Positions 47,101 through 52,971 of a DNA stretch of 64,000 bases are shown here, piece after piece (the first letter of the stretch is position 1; every line of letters starts with the position of its first letter). Below the pieces are notes generated by a model that made no database searches, had not been told where the DNA came from, and saw only the letters and a program-made list of their open reading frames with translations. Position numbers and translations under genes: made by a program. Location: NCBI GenBank assembly GCA_029721435.1, contig CM056592.1, positions 38,637,611 through 38,701,610 on the forward strand, written 5' to 3'. This DNA comes from Gymnothorax reevesii. Taxonomy: Eukaryota; Chordata; Actinopteri; Anguilliformes; Muraenidae.

Positions 47101-47837
47101 ATTGATAGTAACTATGGTGCATTCACAGACCAGGATGGAGCGGAGCCCAGCGCTAACTCAGTGTCGGCCCTGAACCTCCTGCGTCTCTCCCACTACACGG
47201 GCAGGCAAGAGTGGGCCCAGCGCTCCCAGAAACTGCTGGCCGCCTTCTCCGACCGGCTGGTCAAAGTGCCCATCGCCCTGCCCGAGATGGTCCGCGGGCT
47301 CATGGCCCAGCACTTTACGCTCAAACAGGTAAACACTGCTCCTGCGCCGCTAATGCTAGCGCTGCTAAAACACGGAGTTCCCTCACTGCCTCGCTCAGAT
47401 AATTCTGAAGTCACGCAAGCTGCTTTGGCTGGGCTGAGTACCTTCAGAAAAAAATTTGTTGGTCTTGACAAGTGGGATATTACCTGTTTTTTAGGCCTGT
47501 TTTTGTTAAATTTTTAGGCTCCACTGTAGCATATACACTTACACTAAAGAAAGTGAGAATTAAATCTGTCTATTTCTTGTGGGAGGTGGGCTGGTCGGGA
47601 AGATTTTAGGTTTCTGAGGTTCAGATGGGGGCAGACCATCAGGGAATGCCACCTGCCTACCTCATTACTGCAGCATCCTCCCTGACCCCCCTGGACGCCC
47701 CTGCCAGATTCAGGTGGAGACCCCTTCATTGACCCCCCCCCTCTCTGTCCCATCAGATCGTTATCTGTGGTGAAGCGGATGCCGAGGACACGGCCCGTCT
47801 GATCGCCTGCGTCAACTCTGTCTTCCTTCCTCACAAA
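14337..47837 (+). CDS. SPATA20: SPATA20, 15 coding exons, 3' end outside the window
   Basis: Spermatogenesis-associated protein 20 belongs to the YyaL/DUF255 family, with an N-terminal thioredoxin-like domain and a C-terminal alpha/alpha-barrel glycosidase-like domain. Its biochemical activity is not established. In mammals it is linked to sperm. Coding exons are 14337-14530, 15500-15637, 15738-15802, 17267-17421, 18457-18600, 19478-19679, 21442-21572, 25280-25384, 26744-26818, 30073-30285, 30857-31049, 35064-35232, 42346-42554, 47129-47328 and 47757-47837. All introns are GT-AG, and cumulative phases stay in frame across 2274 nt with no stop. Landmarks are [24 protein letters not shown] (residues 138-141), [77 protein letters not shown] and [20 protein letters not shown]. 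The remaining ~56 residues of the human C-terminus are not seen. Introns reach 7 kb and are full of repeats. No frame-breaking lesion was found, so the gene looks functional. Confidence 0.95.
15500..15637 (+). CDS. SPATA20: SPATA20 coding exon 2
   Basis: Acceptor TATCATTAG, then [17 protein letters not shown] and the family signature [15 protein letters not shown]. It ends GAC TG before GTGAGG (phase 2). An internal in-frame ATG at 15519 could start a form without the presequence. Confidence 0.92.
15738..15802 (+). CDS. SPATA20: SPATA20 coding exon 3
   Basis: A T-rich tract and TTTACCAG precede [20 protein letters not shown]. It ends TCA G before GTTGTC (phase 1). This is the first beta-strand region of the thioredoxin-like fold. 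Confidence 0.95.
15868..17082 (-). mobile_element. Tc1-like transposon in SPATA20 intron 3
   Basis: A near-complete ~1.2-kb copy in reverse orientation. Both ends carry the inverted repeat: AGGTCTCAAAAAAGTTGGGA at 15869 and its mirror TCCCAACTTTTTTGAGACCT ending 17080. On the minus strand the transposase reads [20 protein letters not shown], then [37 protein letters not shown] and [20 protein letters not shown]. It needs at least two frameshifts near 16390-16470. The normal DES catalytic site reads DGS, and DN (second Asp) and the Glu of SRIEN are present. The copy is inactive, and the N-terminal DNA-binding region is short. It lies between exon 3 and exon 4 and does not touch either splice site. 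Confidence 0.9.
17267..17421 (+). CDS. SPATA20: SPATA20 coding exon 4: CHWC motif
   Basis: It encodes [20 protein letters not shown] and then [19 protein letters not shown]. The CxxC pair is at codons 17281-17292. Acceptor CATCACAG, donor GTGAGC after CAG (phase 0). Confidence 0.97.
17590..17681 (+). repeat. GTGA/GTTA simple repeat
   Basis: Runs of GTGA, GAGA and GTTAGTTA. It continues after the inserted MITE at 18130-18148. Confidence 0.7.
17682..18129. mobile_element. Palindromic MITE in intron 4
   Basis: The left end TGCTGCGTTCCAGACAACTC (17682) and the reverse complement of the right end TGCTGCGTTCCAAACAACTC (18129) differ at few positions over at least 32 bp. Inner repeats of the TCGGAAGTCGGAG type occur in both arms. 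No ORF. It lies inside a GTTA-type simple repeat. Confidence 0.85.
18457..18600 (+). CDS. SPATA20: SPATA20 coding exon 5
   Basis: It encodes [20 protein letters not shown], then [19 protein letters not shown] and ILMRIIEQ, completing the thioredoxin-like domain. Acceptor CCCTCCCAG, donor GTAGGC, phase 0. Confidence 0.97.
18791..19182 (+). repeat. Diverged 45-bp minisatellite in intron 5
   Basis: About nine units begin at or near 18791, 18834, 18879, 18922, 18939, 18987, 19032, 19077, 19122 and 19167. Most are 43-48 nt and four are exactly 45 nt. Each opens with a variant of GTGTTGATATCTCCATGATT and ends near ATGCTCTT. The unit at 18922 is a 17-nt fragment. Divergence between units is high, so the array is old. 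Confidence 0.75.
19240..19445 (+). repeat. CG-rich interspersed repeat with (CCGT)n, before exon 6
   Basis: A CCCCCGCCGCCGTGGTGGCA block leads to GGGGGACGTAGTATTCAGCT and (CGTC)n. A second GGACGT-type block (TTTCCACGTCCCCCCCCAGG) lies near 19415-19434 in inverted sense. This looks like an inverted-end repeat ending about 35 bp before the exon 6 acceptor. Confidence 0.5.
19478..19679 (+). CDS. SPATA20: SPATA20 coding exon 6
   Basis: It encodes [20 protein letters not shown], a linker with an Ala/Pro stretch, [20 protein letters not shown] and RPKFPTP. Acceptor TCCTGTAG, donor GTCAGC, ends in phase 1. Confidence 0.96.
19680..20650. other. Intron 6: no recognised feature
   Basis: The 19843-20259 stretch is open on the minus strand but has no family motif and is probably a chance or repeat-derived frame. 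GGAAGCTTGTTC- or GGAAGCTTGTCC-type phrases recur at about 20106, 20174 and 20270 as direct near-repeats. Confidence 0.35.
20652..21335 (+). repeat. Interspersed repeat copy A (interrupted)
   Basis: AAATGCAGCTGCTTTATTCA at the left, AAATATGTCCTGCTGAATT in the middle and TGTTGCGGC plus AAACATGG after the inserted MITE match the uninterrupted copy at 39803-40250 in the same order. No coding potential. Confidence 0.75.
20807..21145. mobile_element. TTAA-flanked MITE inserted in repeat copy A
   Basis: The 339-bp element has TTAACCCTAGAACAC at its left end and GTGTTCTAGGGTTAA at its right end, a perfect 15-bp inversion including TTAA. Copy B of the host repeat has a single TTAA at the corresponding point (39956-39959). 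This shows a TTAA target duplication of the piggyBac or Kolobok type. Confidence 0.88.
21442..21572 (+). CDS. SPATA20: SPATA20 coding exon 7
   Basis: It encodes [20 protein letters not shown], then [18 protein letters not shown]. Acceptor CTCGCACAG, donor GTATTG, phase 0. Confidence 0.97.
21573..22280. other. Intron 7, proximal part: nothing recognised
   Basis: AT-rich with homopolymer-poor sequence. Only short ORFs on both strands. No repeat family was named. Confidence 0.35.
22285..22581. repeat. Palindromic MITE
   Basis: The left arm ATGGAGTGAGATCAGTCTCA (22285) and the inverted right arm, ending ATTGATCTTACTCCAT at 22581, correspond over roughly 48 bp, including the GAATGCGCACAGAAAGATTC type of core. 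AT-rich interior. Confidence 0.7.
22640..23425 (+). mobile_element. Decayed Tc1-like transposase remnant
   Basis: Readable pieces in order are [18 protein letters not shown] (first Asp, followed by a stop), [53 protein letters not shown] and, near 23390, [10 protein letters not shown] with the Glu. A T/C-rich block replaces the usual DN motif. Multiple stops. The right part contains a 70-bp segment also found at 27668. Confidence 0.75.
23426..24554. mobile_element. TTAA-ended non-coding DNA element
   Basis: It starts TTAAAGGAGCAATGTGTAAG (23426) and ends CTTACATATTGATCCTTTAA (24554). The two 20-bp ends match at 18 positions as inverted repeats, with TTAA at each end. No transposase frame in the 1.13 kb between. 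It abuts the Tc1 remnant, so it may have inserted at its end. Confidence 0.75.
24588..24850 (+). mobile_element. Half copy of a Tc1-type MITE (CCAAAAGTTTGGACACACC)
   Basis: It matches the left half of the complete copy at 44664-45205: GGGCCAAAAGTTTGGACACA, then TTCATGACTATTTACATTG and CTTGGCTTCTCTTGATGAGC. The right half and terminal repeat are missing. Confidence 0.8.
25280..25384 (+). CDS. SPATA20: SPATA20 coding exon 8
   Basis: It encodes [20 protein letters not shown] and [15 protein letters not shown], the most conserved block of the family. The donor GTGTGT lies at the head of a (GT)n tract, so the splice site is embedded in a microsatellite. Confidence 0.97.
25385..25430 (+). repeat. 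(GT)n microsatellite at the exon 8 donor
   Basis: The GTGTGTGT run begins at the donor itself, with one TT interruption. Confidence 0.95.
25431..26743. other. Intron 8: no recognised feature
   Basis: Mixed-composition intron with only chance ORFs on both strands. No inverted-repeat ends were seen. Confidence 0.35.
26744..26818 (+). CDS. SPATA20: SPATA20 coding exon 9
   Basis: A 75-nt exon encoding [20 protein letters not shown] and DLSDK. Acceptor TTTGGAGCAG has a weak pyrimidine tract. Donor GTGAGC, phase 0. Confidence 0.96.
26819..29371. other. Intron 9, proximal part
   Basis: No coding sequence. The only structure noted is a 70-bp segment at 27668-27737 that also occurs in the Tc1 remnant at 23297-23366. 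The rest is AT-rich. Confidence 0.4.
29372..29729 (+). repeat. 28-bp minisatellite, about 12 units, derived from a SINE head
   Basis: Units of 28 nt begin GGTTAGCACTGCTACCTCAC (or GCCACC) and end with an AACAAGA variant. Most are spaced exactly 28 nt, at about 29450, 29478, 29506, 29532, 29561, 29589, 29617, 29645, 29673 and 29701. The leftmost two units are more diverged. The unit matches the segment just after the A-box-like part of the SINE seen inverted at 55440-55822. The rest of that SINE follows immediately. Confidence 0.85.
29730..30028 (+). mobile_element. SINE body with (ATGG)n tail
   Basis: GGCCTTTTGGAGTTTCTATG, CCACAGTCCAAAGACATGTC, GGCGAGCTGTCCAGGGTGGG and CAGCTGGGACAGGTTCCTGC form the body of a very common fish repeat. 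It ends in GGATGGATGGATGGATGGA at about 30005-30028. The tail stops about 45 bp before SPATA20 exon 10. Confidence 0.8.
30073..30285 (+). CDS. SPATA20: SPATA20 coding exon 10
   Basis: It encodes [40 protein letters not shown] and [15 protein letters not shown]. Its acceptor (GCTCTGCAG) lies only about 45 bp after an (ATGG)n SINE tail. Donor GTACAG, phase 0. Confidence 0.97.
30300..30390 (+). repeat. (GT)n microsatellite in intron 10
   Basis: GTGTGTGT runs with GCGC and GGGTGTGG interruptions, starting 15 bp after the exon 10 donor. Confidence 0.9.
30857..31049 (+). CDS. SPATA20: SPATA20 coding exon 11
   Basis: It encodes [39 protein letters not shown] and [16 protein letters not shown]-rich. 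Acceptor GGCGAGCAG, donor GTAAGA, ends in phase 1. Confidence 0.97.
31050..31214. other. Start of intron 11
   Basis: Donor-proximal sequence with no recognised feature. Confidence 0.4.
31215..31332. repeat. Short palindromic MITE
   Basis: GGTTGCGTTTCTCAAAAGT at the left and GAGATTTCAGGAAACGCACC at the right are approximate inverted copies. Inside, AAGCTAGCAACTTACA is mirrored by TGTAAGTTGGTATG. About 118 bp long. Confidence 0.6.
31333..32189. other. Intron 11: no recognised feature
   Basis: Mixed-composition sequence with only chance ORFs on both strands. Confidence 0.35.
32190..32438. repeat. (CA)n tract with a duplicated ~75-bp segment
   Basis: CACACA runs enclose two similar segments near 32251-32325 and 32343-32415. 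Each contains AAGCACAGTGCACGCATACA, then GCATTCA(A/G)ACACACAT and a TTCATGCA. They are separated by a pure CA run at about 32325-32345. Confidence 0.8.
32440..33080 (-). mobile_element. Tc1-like transposase remnant, internally deleted
   Basis: On the minus strand the piece reads [49 protein letters not shown] and [15 protein letters not shown], then [17 protein letters not shown]. These are the helix-turn-helix and first catalytic blocks of a Tc1-like transposase. It breaks off after the latter and jumps to an end resembling a terminal repeat at 32440-32470 (CGAACAGCCACAATATTAAA). The second Asp and the Glu are deleted. Confidence 0.8.
33081..35063. other. Intron 11, distal part: no recognised feature
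   Basis: AT-rich with short homopolymers and chance ORFs. The last 30 bases form the exon 12 pyrimidine tract (CTCTTCTCCCCGCAG). Confidence 0.35.
35064..35232 (+). CDS. SPATA20: SPATA20 coding exon 12
   Basis: It encodes [20 protein letters not shown], then [20 protein letters not shown] and [14 protein letters not shown]. It ends with AT of a split Ile codon before GTGAGT (phase 2). Confidence 0.97.
35233..36990. other. Intron 12, proximal part
   Basis: AT-rich, with A- and T-runs at 35480-35570 and a perfect (AC) run of about 13 units at 36239-36264. No gene seen. Confidence 0.45.
36991..37043 (+). repeat. (AATC)n microsatellite
   Basis: About 13 AATC units with one AAAC variant near 37027. 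Confidence 0.95.
37044..38637. other. Intron 12, middle: no recognised feature
   Basis: The 37247-37645 frame (132 codons, plus strand) has no recognisable domain and no splice context. Treated as chance. Confidence 0.35.
38638..39165 (+). repeat. (GT)n tracts flanking a GGTTAGG-rich repeat, copy 1
   Basis: GT-rich runs at 38638-38815 and 39070-39165 flank a segment with CTTGTACTTGCTAAGTACTG, GTGCTGGTCCTCACAACTAC, several GGTTAGG-like motifs (38929-38966) and ATGTCCTCACAAAGATATAA. The same modules recur at 44190-44650. Confidence 0.75.
39166..39802. other. Intron 12: no recognised feature
   Basis: Short chance ORFs only. A T-rich run lies at 39775-39792. Confidence 0.35.
39803..40250 (+). 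repeat. Interspersed repeat copy B (uninterrupted)
   Basis: It matches copy A (20652-21335): AAATGCAGCTGCTTTATTCA, AAATATGTCCTGCTGAATTA and ATGATGCACAAGATC. At the point where copy A carries the MITE, copy B has only TCTGTTTAATGACATGTTGC with a single TTAA. A LINE/SINE-type tail (AAGAAAAGTGCTATGTAAAT and TTATTATTATTA) occurs at 40092-40139. Confidence 0.75.
40251..42190. other. Intron 12, distal part: no recognised feature
   Basis: AT-rich. The 41001-41465 plus frame (154 codons) and overlapping minus frames have no family motif. A C-run and T-run lie near 41985-42018. Confidence 0.35.
42201..42345 (+). repeat. Long C/T tract ending at the exon 13 acceptor
   Basis: About 145 bases, almost entirely C and T (CTCTCC, CCCCCCTC and CCTCCCTCTC blocks), end in CTCTCTCCAG. 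It acts as an oversized polypyrimidine tract for the acceptor at 42345. Several CAG/TAG-poor stretches mean the only strong AG is the used one. Confidence 0.9.
42346..42554 (+). CDS. SPATA20: SPATA20 coding exon 13
   Basis: It completes Ile, then encodes [40 protein letters not shown] and [13 protein letters not shown]. The acceptor follows a ~145-bp pyrimidine tract. It ends GAG G before GTACGC (phase 1). Confidence 0.97.
42555..43984. other. Intron 13, proximal part: no recognised feature
   Basis: A TTTTTGCAGTG-like end at 43058-43070 may be a fragment of the CACTGCAAAAA MITE family. Otherwise chance ORFs only. Confidence 0.35.
43985..44150 (+). repeat. Two (GT)n runs
   Basis: Perfect GTGTGT runs at about 43992-44022 and 44113-44145. 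Confidence 0.95.
44190..44650 (+). repeat. GGTTAGG-rich repeat, copies 2 and 3
   Basis: TGGTCCTCACAGGGGATTAC, GTTATGGTTAGGGTTCAGGA and AATGTCCACTTGAGTATAGC form one copy. TTCTTGCACTTGCTATGAAG, GGGTTAGCCATGGGTTGC and ATGTCCTCACAAAGATAGAG form another. Both are related to 38820-39065. Confidence 0.7.
44664..45205. mobile_element. Complete Tc1-type MITE with long terminal inverted repeats
   Basis: The left end ACAGCACAGGCCAAAAGTTT continues GGACACACCTTCTCATTTAA. The right end mirrors it (TTGAATGAGAAGGTGTGCCC then AAACTTTTGGCCTGTACT). The arms match for about 120 bp, including AATGTAAATAGTCATGAAAA. The ~540-bp element has no full transposase, so it is an internally deleted Tc1-like derivative. 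The left half recurs at 24588. Confidence 0.88.
45215..45262 (+). repeat. (GT)n microsatellite
   Basis: GTGTGTGT run with GCGCACGT and GCGTGG interruptions. Confidence 0.9.
45263..45789. other. Intron 13: no recognised feature
   Basis: No repeat or exon recognised. A-run at 45661-45672. Confidence 0.35.
45790..46419. mobile_element. Palindromic MITE with GTTTACATG ends
   Basis: It opens GGCCACGTTTACATGGGTAG and closes TGGACCCATGTAAACGGGGC then C, giving about 18 bp of inverted match. Inner AATC(C/T)GATT-like motifs recur in both arms. No credible protein. Confidence 0.75.
46420..47128. other. Intron 13, distal part: no recognised feature
   Basis: AT-rich with chance ORFs, leading to the exon 14 acceptor ATTCACAG. 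Confidence 0.35.
47129..47328 (+). CDS. SPATA20: SPATA20 coding exon 14
   Basis: It encodes [20 protein letters not shown], a cassette nearly identical in human, then [20 protein letters not shown] and [17 protein letters not shown]. Acceptor ATTCACAG, donor GTAAAC, phase 0. Confidence 0.97.
47757..47837 (+). CDS. SPATA20: SPATA20 coding exon 15 (last seen)
   Basis: It encodes [20 protein letters not shown] and SVFLPHK. Acceptor CCCATCAG, donor GTAAGG after AAA (phase 0). The human protein continues for about 56 more residues, so at least one more exon is expected. Confidence 0.95.
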
Positions 47838-48037
47838 GTAAGGCTCGTCGGTGCTGGGGATGGGAGGTGGAGTTACTGATCCCGTTTCACAGTTACTGGT
47901 CAGGGGGCGCTGGTCAGGGCTCTGCTCTGAGAAGGGAGTTGGATCATACAGGCATAACAGCAAGTGCTGTTCTTTTAGCCAACCTGGTGCAGTGTGTCTG
48001 GGGATTAGCGGGTGATGACTTGCTCTTACTGCAGACA

Positions 48038-48260
48038 CACTGCAAAAAACTGAAAATAACTCCGTCTCACCAAACATTTTAGACTTAAAACACTTATTTC
48101 TGTTACCTCTTTTTTCAGTAGAACAAAAATTCTGCCACTGAAGTGACAGAGTTTTGACTCATTTCTAGACTTGTCAGTGGGATTAAAAAAAAATCACTTG
48201 TCAAGAACATAGCAATGCAAAATAAGCTGATATTTTCTGCTTGAGAGAAAAAAACAAAGA
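48038..48260 (+). mobile_element. Diverged CACTGCAAAAA MITE fragment
   Basis: CACTGCAAAAAACTGAAAAT, then TTAGACTTAAAACACTTATT and TCACTTGTCAAGAAC, in the same order as in the 4452 copy but more diverged. The right arm is not clear. Confidence 0.6.
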
Positions 48261-49332
48261 ACTGCTTGAGAGGAAAAATAGAACTTGCATAATAGGATGG
48301 AAGACTTTTTAAGACGGTCTCTTTTTGCGGTTCAGGAGCGTAGATGAATTCATACTGAATGCGTTCTCGAATGCTGCAATAGGTGATGTCACAGGCAAGG
48401 TCATTACTGTGTATTTTTGTTTTTTTTTTTTCTCGCAATTTTCATTAAAGCCTTTTTTCTTCTCCAGGTAGCACACTAGACTATCCGTTAAAGCTATCAT
48501 GGAAAACTAATCATGAAACTATCAAAAATGTTATATCCATCCAGCGAGCTCCCGCAGTTTTGGGGGGACGGCGCACCGCCGGCGAGGCTCCTGGACTAAT
48601 GAGTGGCTAAAACCAATTTTGCAAAAAGGTCAAGCTGTCATATTTCTACACCGTCCAAGACAAGCGGGAGAGGAGGGGCCGGCTAGCTGGACGAGCGGCG
48701 TTCCATTTATCCTGGAATAATTAGCAAGTCTTTCTTTTGTTAGCGCTGATGTAGCAGAGGCCGTGACTCCCGGGTTCTGCTGTTTAAAGGTCAGGAACAG
48801 AAATCCTTTTCATAAGGCTGAAGCCTCTGGTGCCCTTTTTGCTGCCGATGCTCTGCGAGAGCCCCATACCTGGGGCTTTCCGTCGAGGCTAAATTCGCTG
48901 TGATATCGCACCGACGTCCTAGCTGCCCTCCTTAACCTGTGTGCATGGATGTCTGCGGTGAATTATGTGTTAGTGCCTGGGATTACGATGGGGGGCATCA
49001 TTACTGTGGGACCGAAGCCCCGCGGGGAATGTGAACACTGGGGATAGAGTAAGCGCTACGCTAGCAGCGCATAAATCACGTTCGCTACGCTAACCCGGGG
49101 CCGAAATAGGTCAGGGTTCCCCCCTCAGATGTTGCACAGTGTTGTAGGAGACGTGGTCAGGTGTGGGAGAGCAAATTTTTCGCTGGGACTTAACGTGACT
49201 TTGCGATCGCACTCGGTGGTAACGGTGCCGGGCAGTTGATTGGTGGAGCTTGCTGTCTGTTGGAGCACTCTGGGTATGTGTTTGAATCTATGTACAAAGA
49301 CACACACACTCTCTCTGTCTGTCTCTCTCTCC

Positions 49333-49364
<32 letters not shown>

Positions 49365-50403
49365 GGAGAGCACCTGCGGCACATTTGTCATAGAGCTCGT
49401 TATAGCATACAGTGCTATACCATTACACTTTGTATCTCACTGCATACTAATGGCATAGCCTAATAAGCTGAGTACCTCTCACAGAGGCAGGTACACACTT
49501 CACTGGGAAACTTCTGTACTCTGTAATGACATTGTATTGAGCCACTTGGCTCTGCAGACATTTTCTTGGCTATGTTAGCATATGCGAATACTTTCAGCCC
49601 TTCCATTCAGGGAGTTTTAGAATTGTACTGTTTCTCATTTTGTTGTGTAGGTGTATGCACGAATGTTAGAAATGAGTTAGTTATGTTGATAGTGGGCAAA
49701 AAATGTATCTGTCATATTCTGCTGCAGTTCCTAACATGGAGATACCTCACTCATAATCGCCTGATTTGTCCAAAATGATTAAATGATGCTCAATTTTGGG
49801 GCCGCCAGAACTCCATGGGAATTGCAAGCACCTCATGGCCTAACATGCCTCTAATGTGCTGCAGCCAACACTGTGCGATTGAGCTACATGAATACCTTGC
49901 ACAGATAAAAGTACTTGAGGAAATAAGGACAAATACCCCTTTTCTTATCATTTGTTGTGTGTCATAAAAATAATTTTGAATGGAGTTTATGCTCCTAATG
50001 GCAGTGAGCTTACCCATAATGATCACCAGTAACATAATTATAATATCACCTGTAATATAAGTATGCAATATTTTTGATATTATTGCTCAATACGGAAACA
50101 TTAATGAGGATTTGGCGGCCAAATATTTGAGATATGGAAATTGAATTGTTGGCTCTCTCACTCTCTCTCTGGCAGTAGTTTAGTGCTTTGCCTTCTCTTT
50201 AGATTGACTTGGCTCTCACACCAGCTCAGGATTCACATTTTGCTCACACGATGGCTGGTGGTTATGCAAATGGTTGATAAATGCAAAATACTGTTACGAA
50301 TCCATTTCTGCTACTCTGGCAGCAGTTCAAGTGCTGATAATAGCTTATATGGCCACCCTATTCCCTTACTGACCAAATGTCTGTGAAATGGAAAGTTTTT
50401 GGT
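48261..50403. other. Downstream region; no last SPATA20 exon seen
   Basis: GC-richer patches at 48541-48720 and 48840-49080 were read in three plus frames and do not match the expected SPATA20 C-terminus. A (CT)n run lies at 49300-49366. Confidence 0.4.
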
Positions 50404-50462
50404 CAGTGGTACTCAAACTTGGTCCTTGGCAATCACTTTCTGTTCTGGCTTTTGTTCCGACC

Positions 50463-51600
50463 TTAAAGAGGTTATGGGAATTAGTTTTAAAATCTCTGAA
50501 ACCAAGTTCAGTTGGATTAATGCACCGTCATAAAACATTCTACGTTTAAATTTTTCCAAAATATCTCCTAATTACTGAGTTATGGCCATAGCAATGCACT
50601 TAGCAACCAAGACAAAGAGCTTTGGCCATCTTCAGGAATTTCCGGTGGTGACATCAATTCAAGAACTGCCTCTTTGCTTACTGTGCGGCATTGTGTATGT
50701 AGCGTGCATGGTGTGTAATCAGAAACGACACTCACACTCACCCTTGACTCACCATATACTCAGTACGATTGAAATGTAACTGGAGTGTGAGAAAGAGATC
50801 GACCGACCACTAACCGAGGGAGCGTTCCCACTCCTCGCCAACTGCTATTAACAAACACCACTCGAGCGTAACTCACAGTAGTGGGCACTGGGTACCACAG
50901 GCGGTGCTCGGCTGCTGCAAAAGTTTCTCAGACTAATTGGTGAAACGACAATGACATGTATTTTAATAGCGTTGTTATTCATTGCTTCACAAAATTGAGG
51001 CGTTTCTTTCGCACATAAATTACGACGTAAATATCAGCATGTCTTCAGAAATTCTGTGGTGGTGTGGCTCGCGAAAGGCGTAGGAAAAGCCCGCGAGGCT
51101 CACTACGCAACAAGCTGTGACACGTGCCGGACATTTCCTTCTACATTCAGCGGTTAAGAATGTAGAAAAGAATGGAGTCTCGTGACTTACAGCTACATGA
51201 GCCTCGCAGACCAATCCACACGCGCCCCACGAGCCGCTGAGCGCAGAACTTTCCAACCCATGAGTAAAGAAAAGCACGAGAAATCCGAATGCGTGAGAGT
51301 TGACAGGTATGTGTCATTCATGAAAACTGGCATTACCTGATGATGTTGAGAGTTTTCGAAGTTTCTGCGATGGTAATTTAATTAAATTAATGTGTTCTTG
51401 AAATGATGTCCCACTTCCTTATGAGTCAATTTCCCGGGAAATTTGAATGATCTTCGGAATTGTCCGAATAAATGTCAAAAAATTTGTTTAAAACGCATGT
51501 TTCTCGCATTTATTTTTCATGATACCTTTTTTTTATCTAGTCACAACATAAATAACAGGATTCCAGCAATTTCATATAGGACTTCCCATAACCTCTTTAA
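50463..51600. mobile_element. TTAA-ended element with perfect 18-bp inverted ends
   Basis: TTAAAGAGGTTATGGGAA at 50463-50480 is exactly the reverse complement of TTCCCATAACCTCTTTAA at 51583-51600. Each end carries TTAA. The 1.14-kb interior has no transposase. It is consistent with a non-autonomous piggyBac or Kolobok-type element. Confidence 0.8.
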
Positions 51601-51929
51601 TGCATTCCCTGAAATTTGACGACCTGTCAGTTTTTCTTAACTTGCTTTTCGTGGGATTACTTTAACTCTAAAATGACATTCTGAAGGAAATATAGATGTT
51701 TGGAAGTGTACAGTGTCTGTGGGGGTGTATTTGTTATTGCTCTATTTTAAAAACAATGCTTACATTTTAATATTGATACAATGCTTAACTGAGATAAATT
51801 ATCTGTAACTGATCGAACTCAAGACGAGGGTGAATCAGTGGATTCGTAATCGGTGGATATAGTCGCTTGGCCATCAAACCAAGCCATCTGGAAGACAACT
51901 GTTGCTAGACAAAACAAACTTCGCCCGCC

Positions 51930-52500
51930 GGCACTTATTTTGGTGCTTTTCATACGGACTCAGTTTTACAAGTGTGACCTCAACCGTTTTCAACATAGTC
52001 CTTTGAAAATCTGTGACCTTCAGTTTGACCTTTCAAGGTCACTCAAGGTCAAAGGTCATGGTGTGAAATTAAGGCCCATGTAGGAGTTCCTTTATGGTCA
52101 TTATTGAAAACATTTGTCTATTTGCAAGTCTTTATGAGTGAAAATGGAAAATAGATTATTTTTACCCATGACTTTGAACGCCCAGCTGCCACAGAGACTA
52201 TCCGAGCTGCCCCATCATACAGCATAAGGTTGGAAGCTAAATTAAAAGATGCACATTCTGTTTTTGGTTTGAAGTCAATGTGATGGATTTGAAGGAAGTT
52301 ATCGCAAAACCCATTTTCACATTTTCGATGACCTTGACCCGATCACCGCCATTTCCCATCTACTGTGATAGTTTGATGCCAATCAGTGCAACCTTGTGGA
52401 CGCTGGATTATTATAAACATATGGACACACGAACAGACAAATAAGCAAACCATTATGATAAAAATACGTCGCCCCACTGACGGCGTAATAACGATGAGTT
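51930..52500. repeat. Repeat with a cluster of AGGTCA half-sites
   Basis: TGACCT occurs at 52013 and 52026. AGGTCA occurs at 52036, 52046 and 52053. The last pair is a perfect direct repeat with a 1-nt spacer (DR1). The 52036/52046 pair has a 4-nt spacer (DR4). The segment ends near CGTCGCCCCACTGACGGCGT. Confidence 0.55.
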
Positions 52501-52595
52501 CAAAGACATAGCAAATCATAATGAGGCAAATCTCTACTAAAAAAAAAATTAAAATGAACCTATTTAAGAACGAAGTTTGGAGCCCACAAGCCTAA

Positions 52596-52971
52596 GGGCC
52601 GGTTCTTACTCTACGCAAGGTACGCGAGCGCGAACGCAAAGCAATGCATCGAGCAACGCAAGGTAGCCATCCTGCCTCCTTGGGTAGCAAAGTGTGTCCA
52701 AATTTTTGTAACGCGACGCATGGACGCGTGTATTTCCGCGAGATTCCTACAGGGGAGAGCAAATAATGCACCATACGCTGTGTTCAACACACTAAAAAGG
52801 AGGAGGAGGAGAAGGAGAAAACTTTGCTGCCCCCTACTGCATGAGCAGTGTACTGCTTTTTAACGAGGCACAGCGCAGCAAGGGACACACGTCAGGCTTC
52901 TCTGTGAACGGAATGGAATGGACCTGCGCTAGCGTTCGCTTGCGTGTCTTGCATAGAGTATGAACCGGCCC
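52596..52971. mobile_element. PIF/Harbinger-type MITE with TAA target duplication
   Basis: Left end GGGCCGGTTCTTACTCTACG and right end (as reverse complement) GGGCCGGTTCATACTCTATG match at 22 of 24 bp. TAA flanks both sides (52593-52595 and 52972-52974), as expected for the 3-bp TWA duplication of this superfamily. 376 bp, no ORF. Confidence 0.85.
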
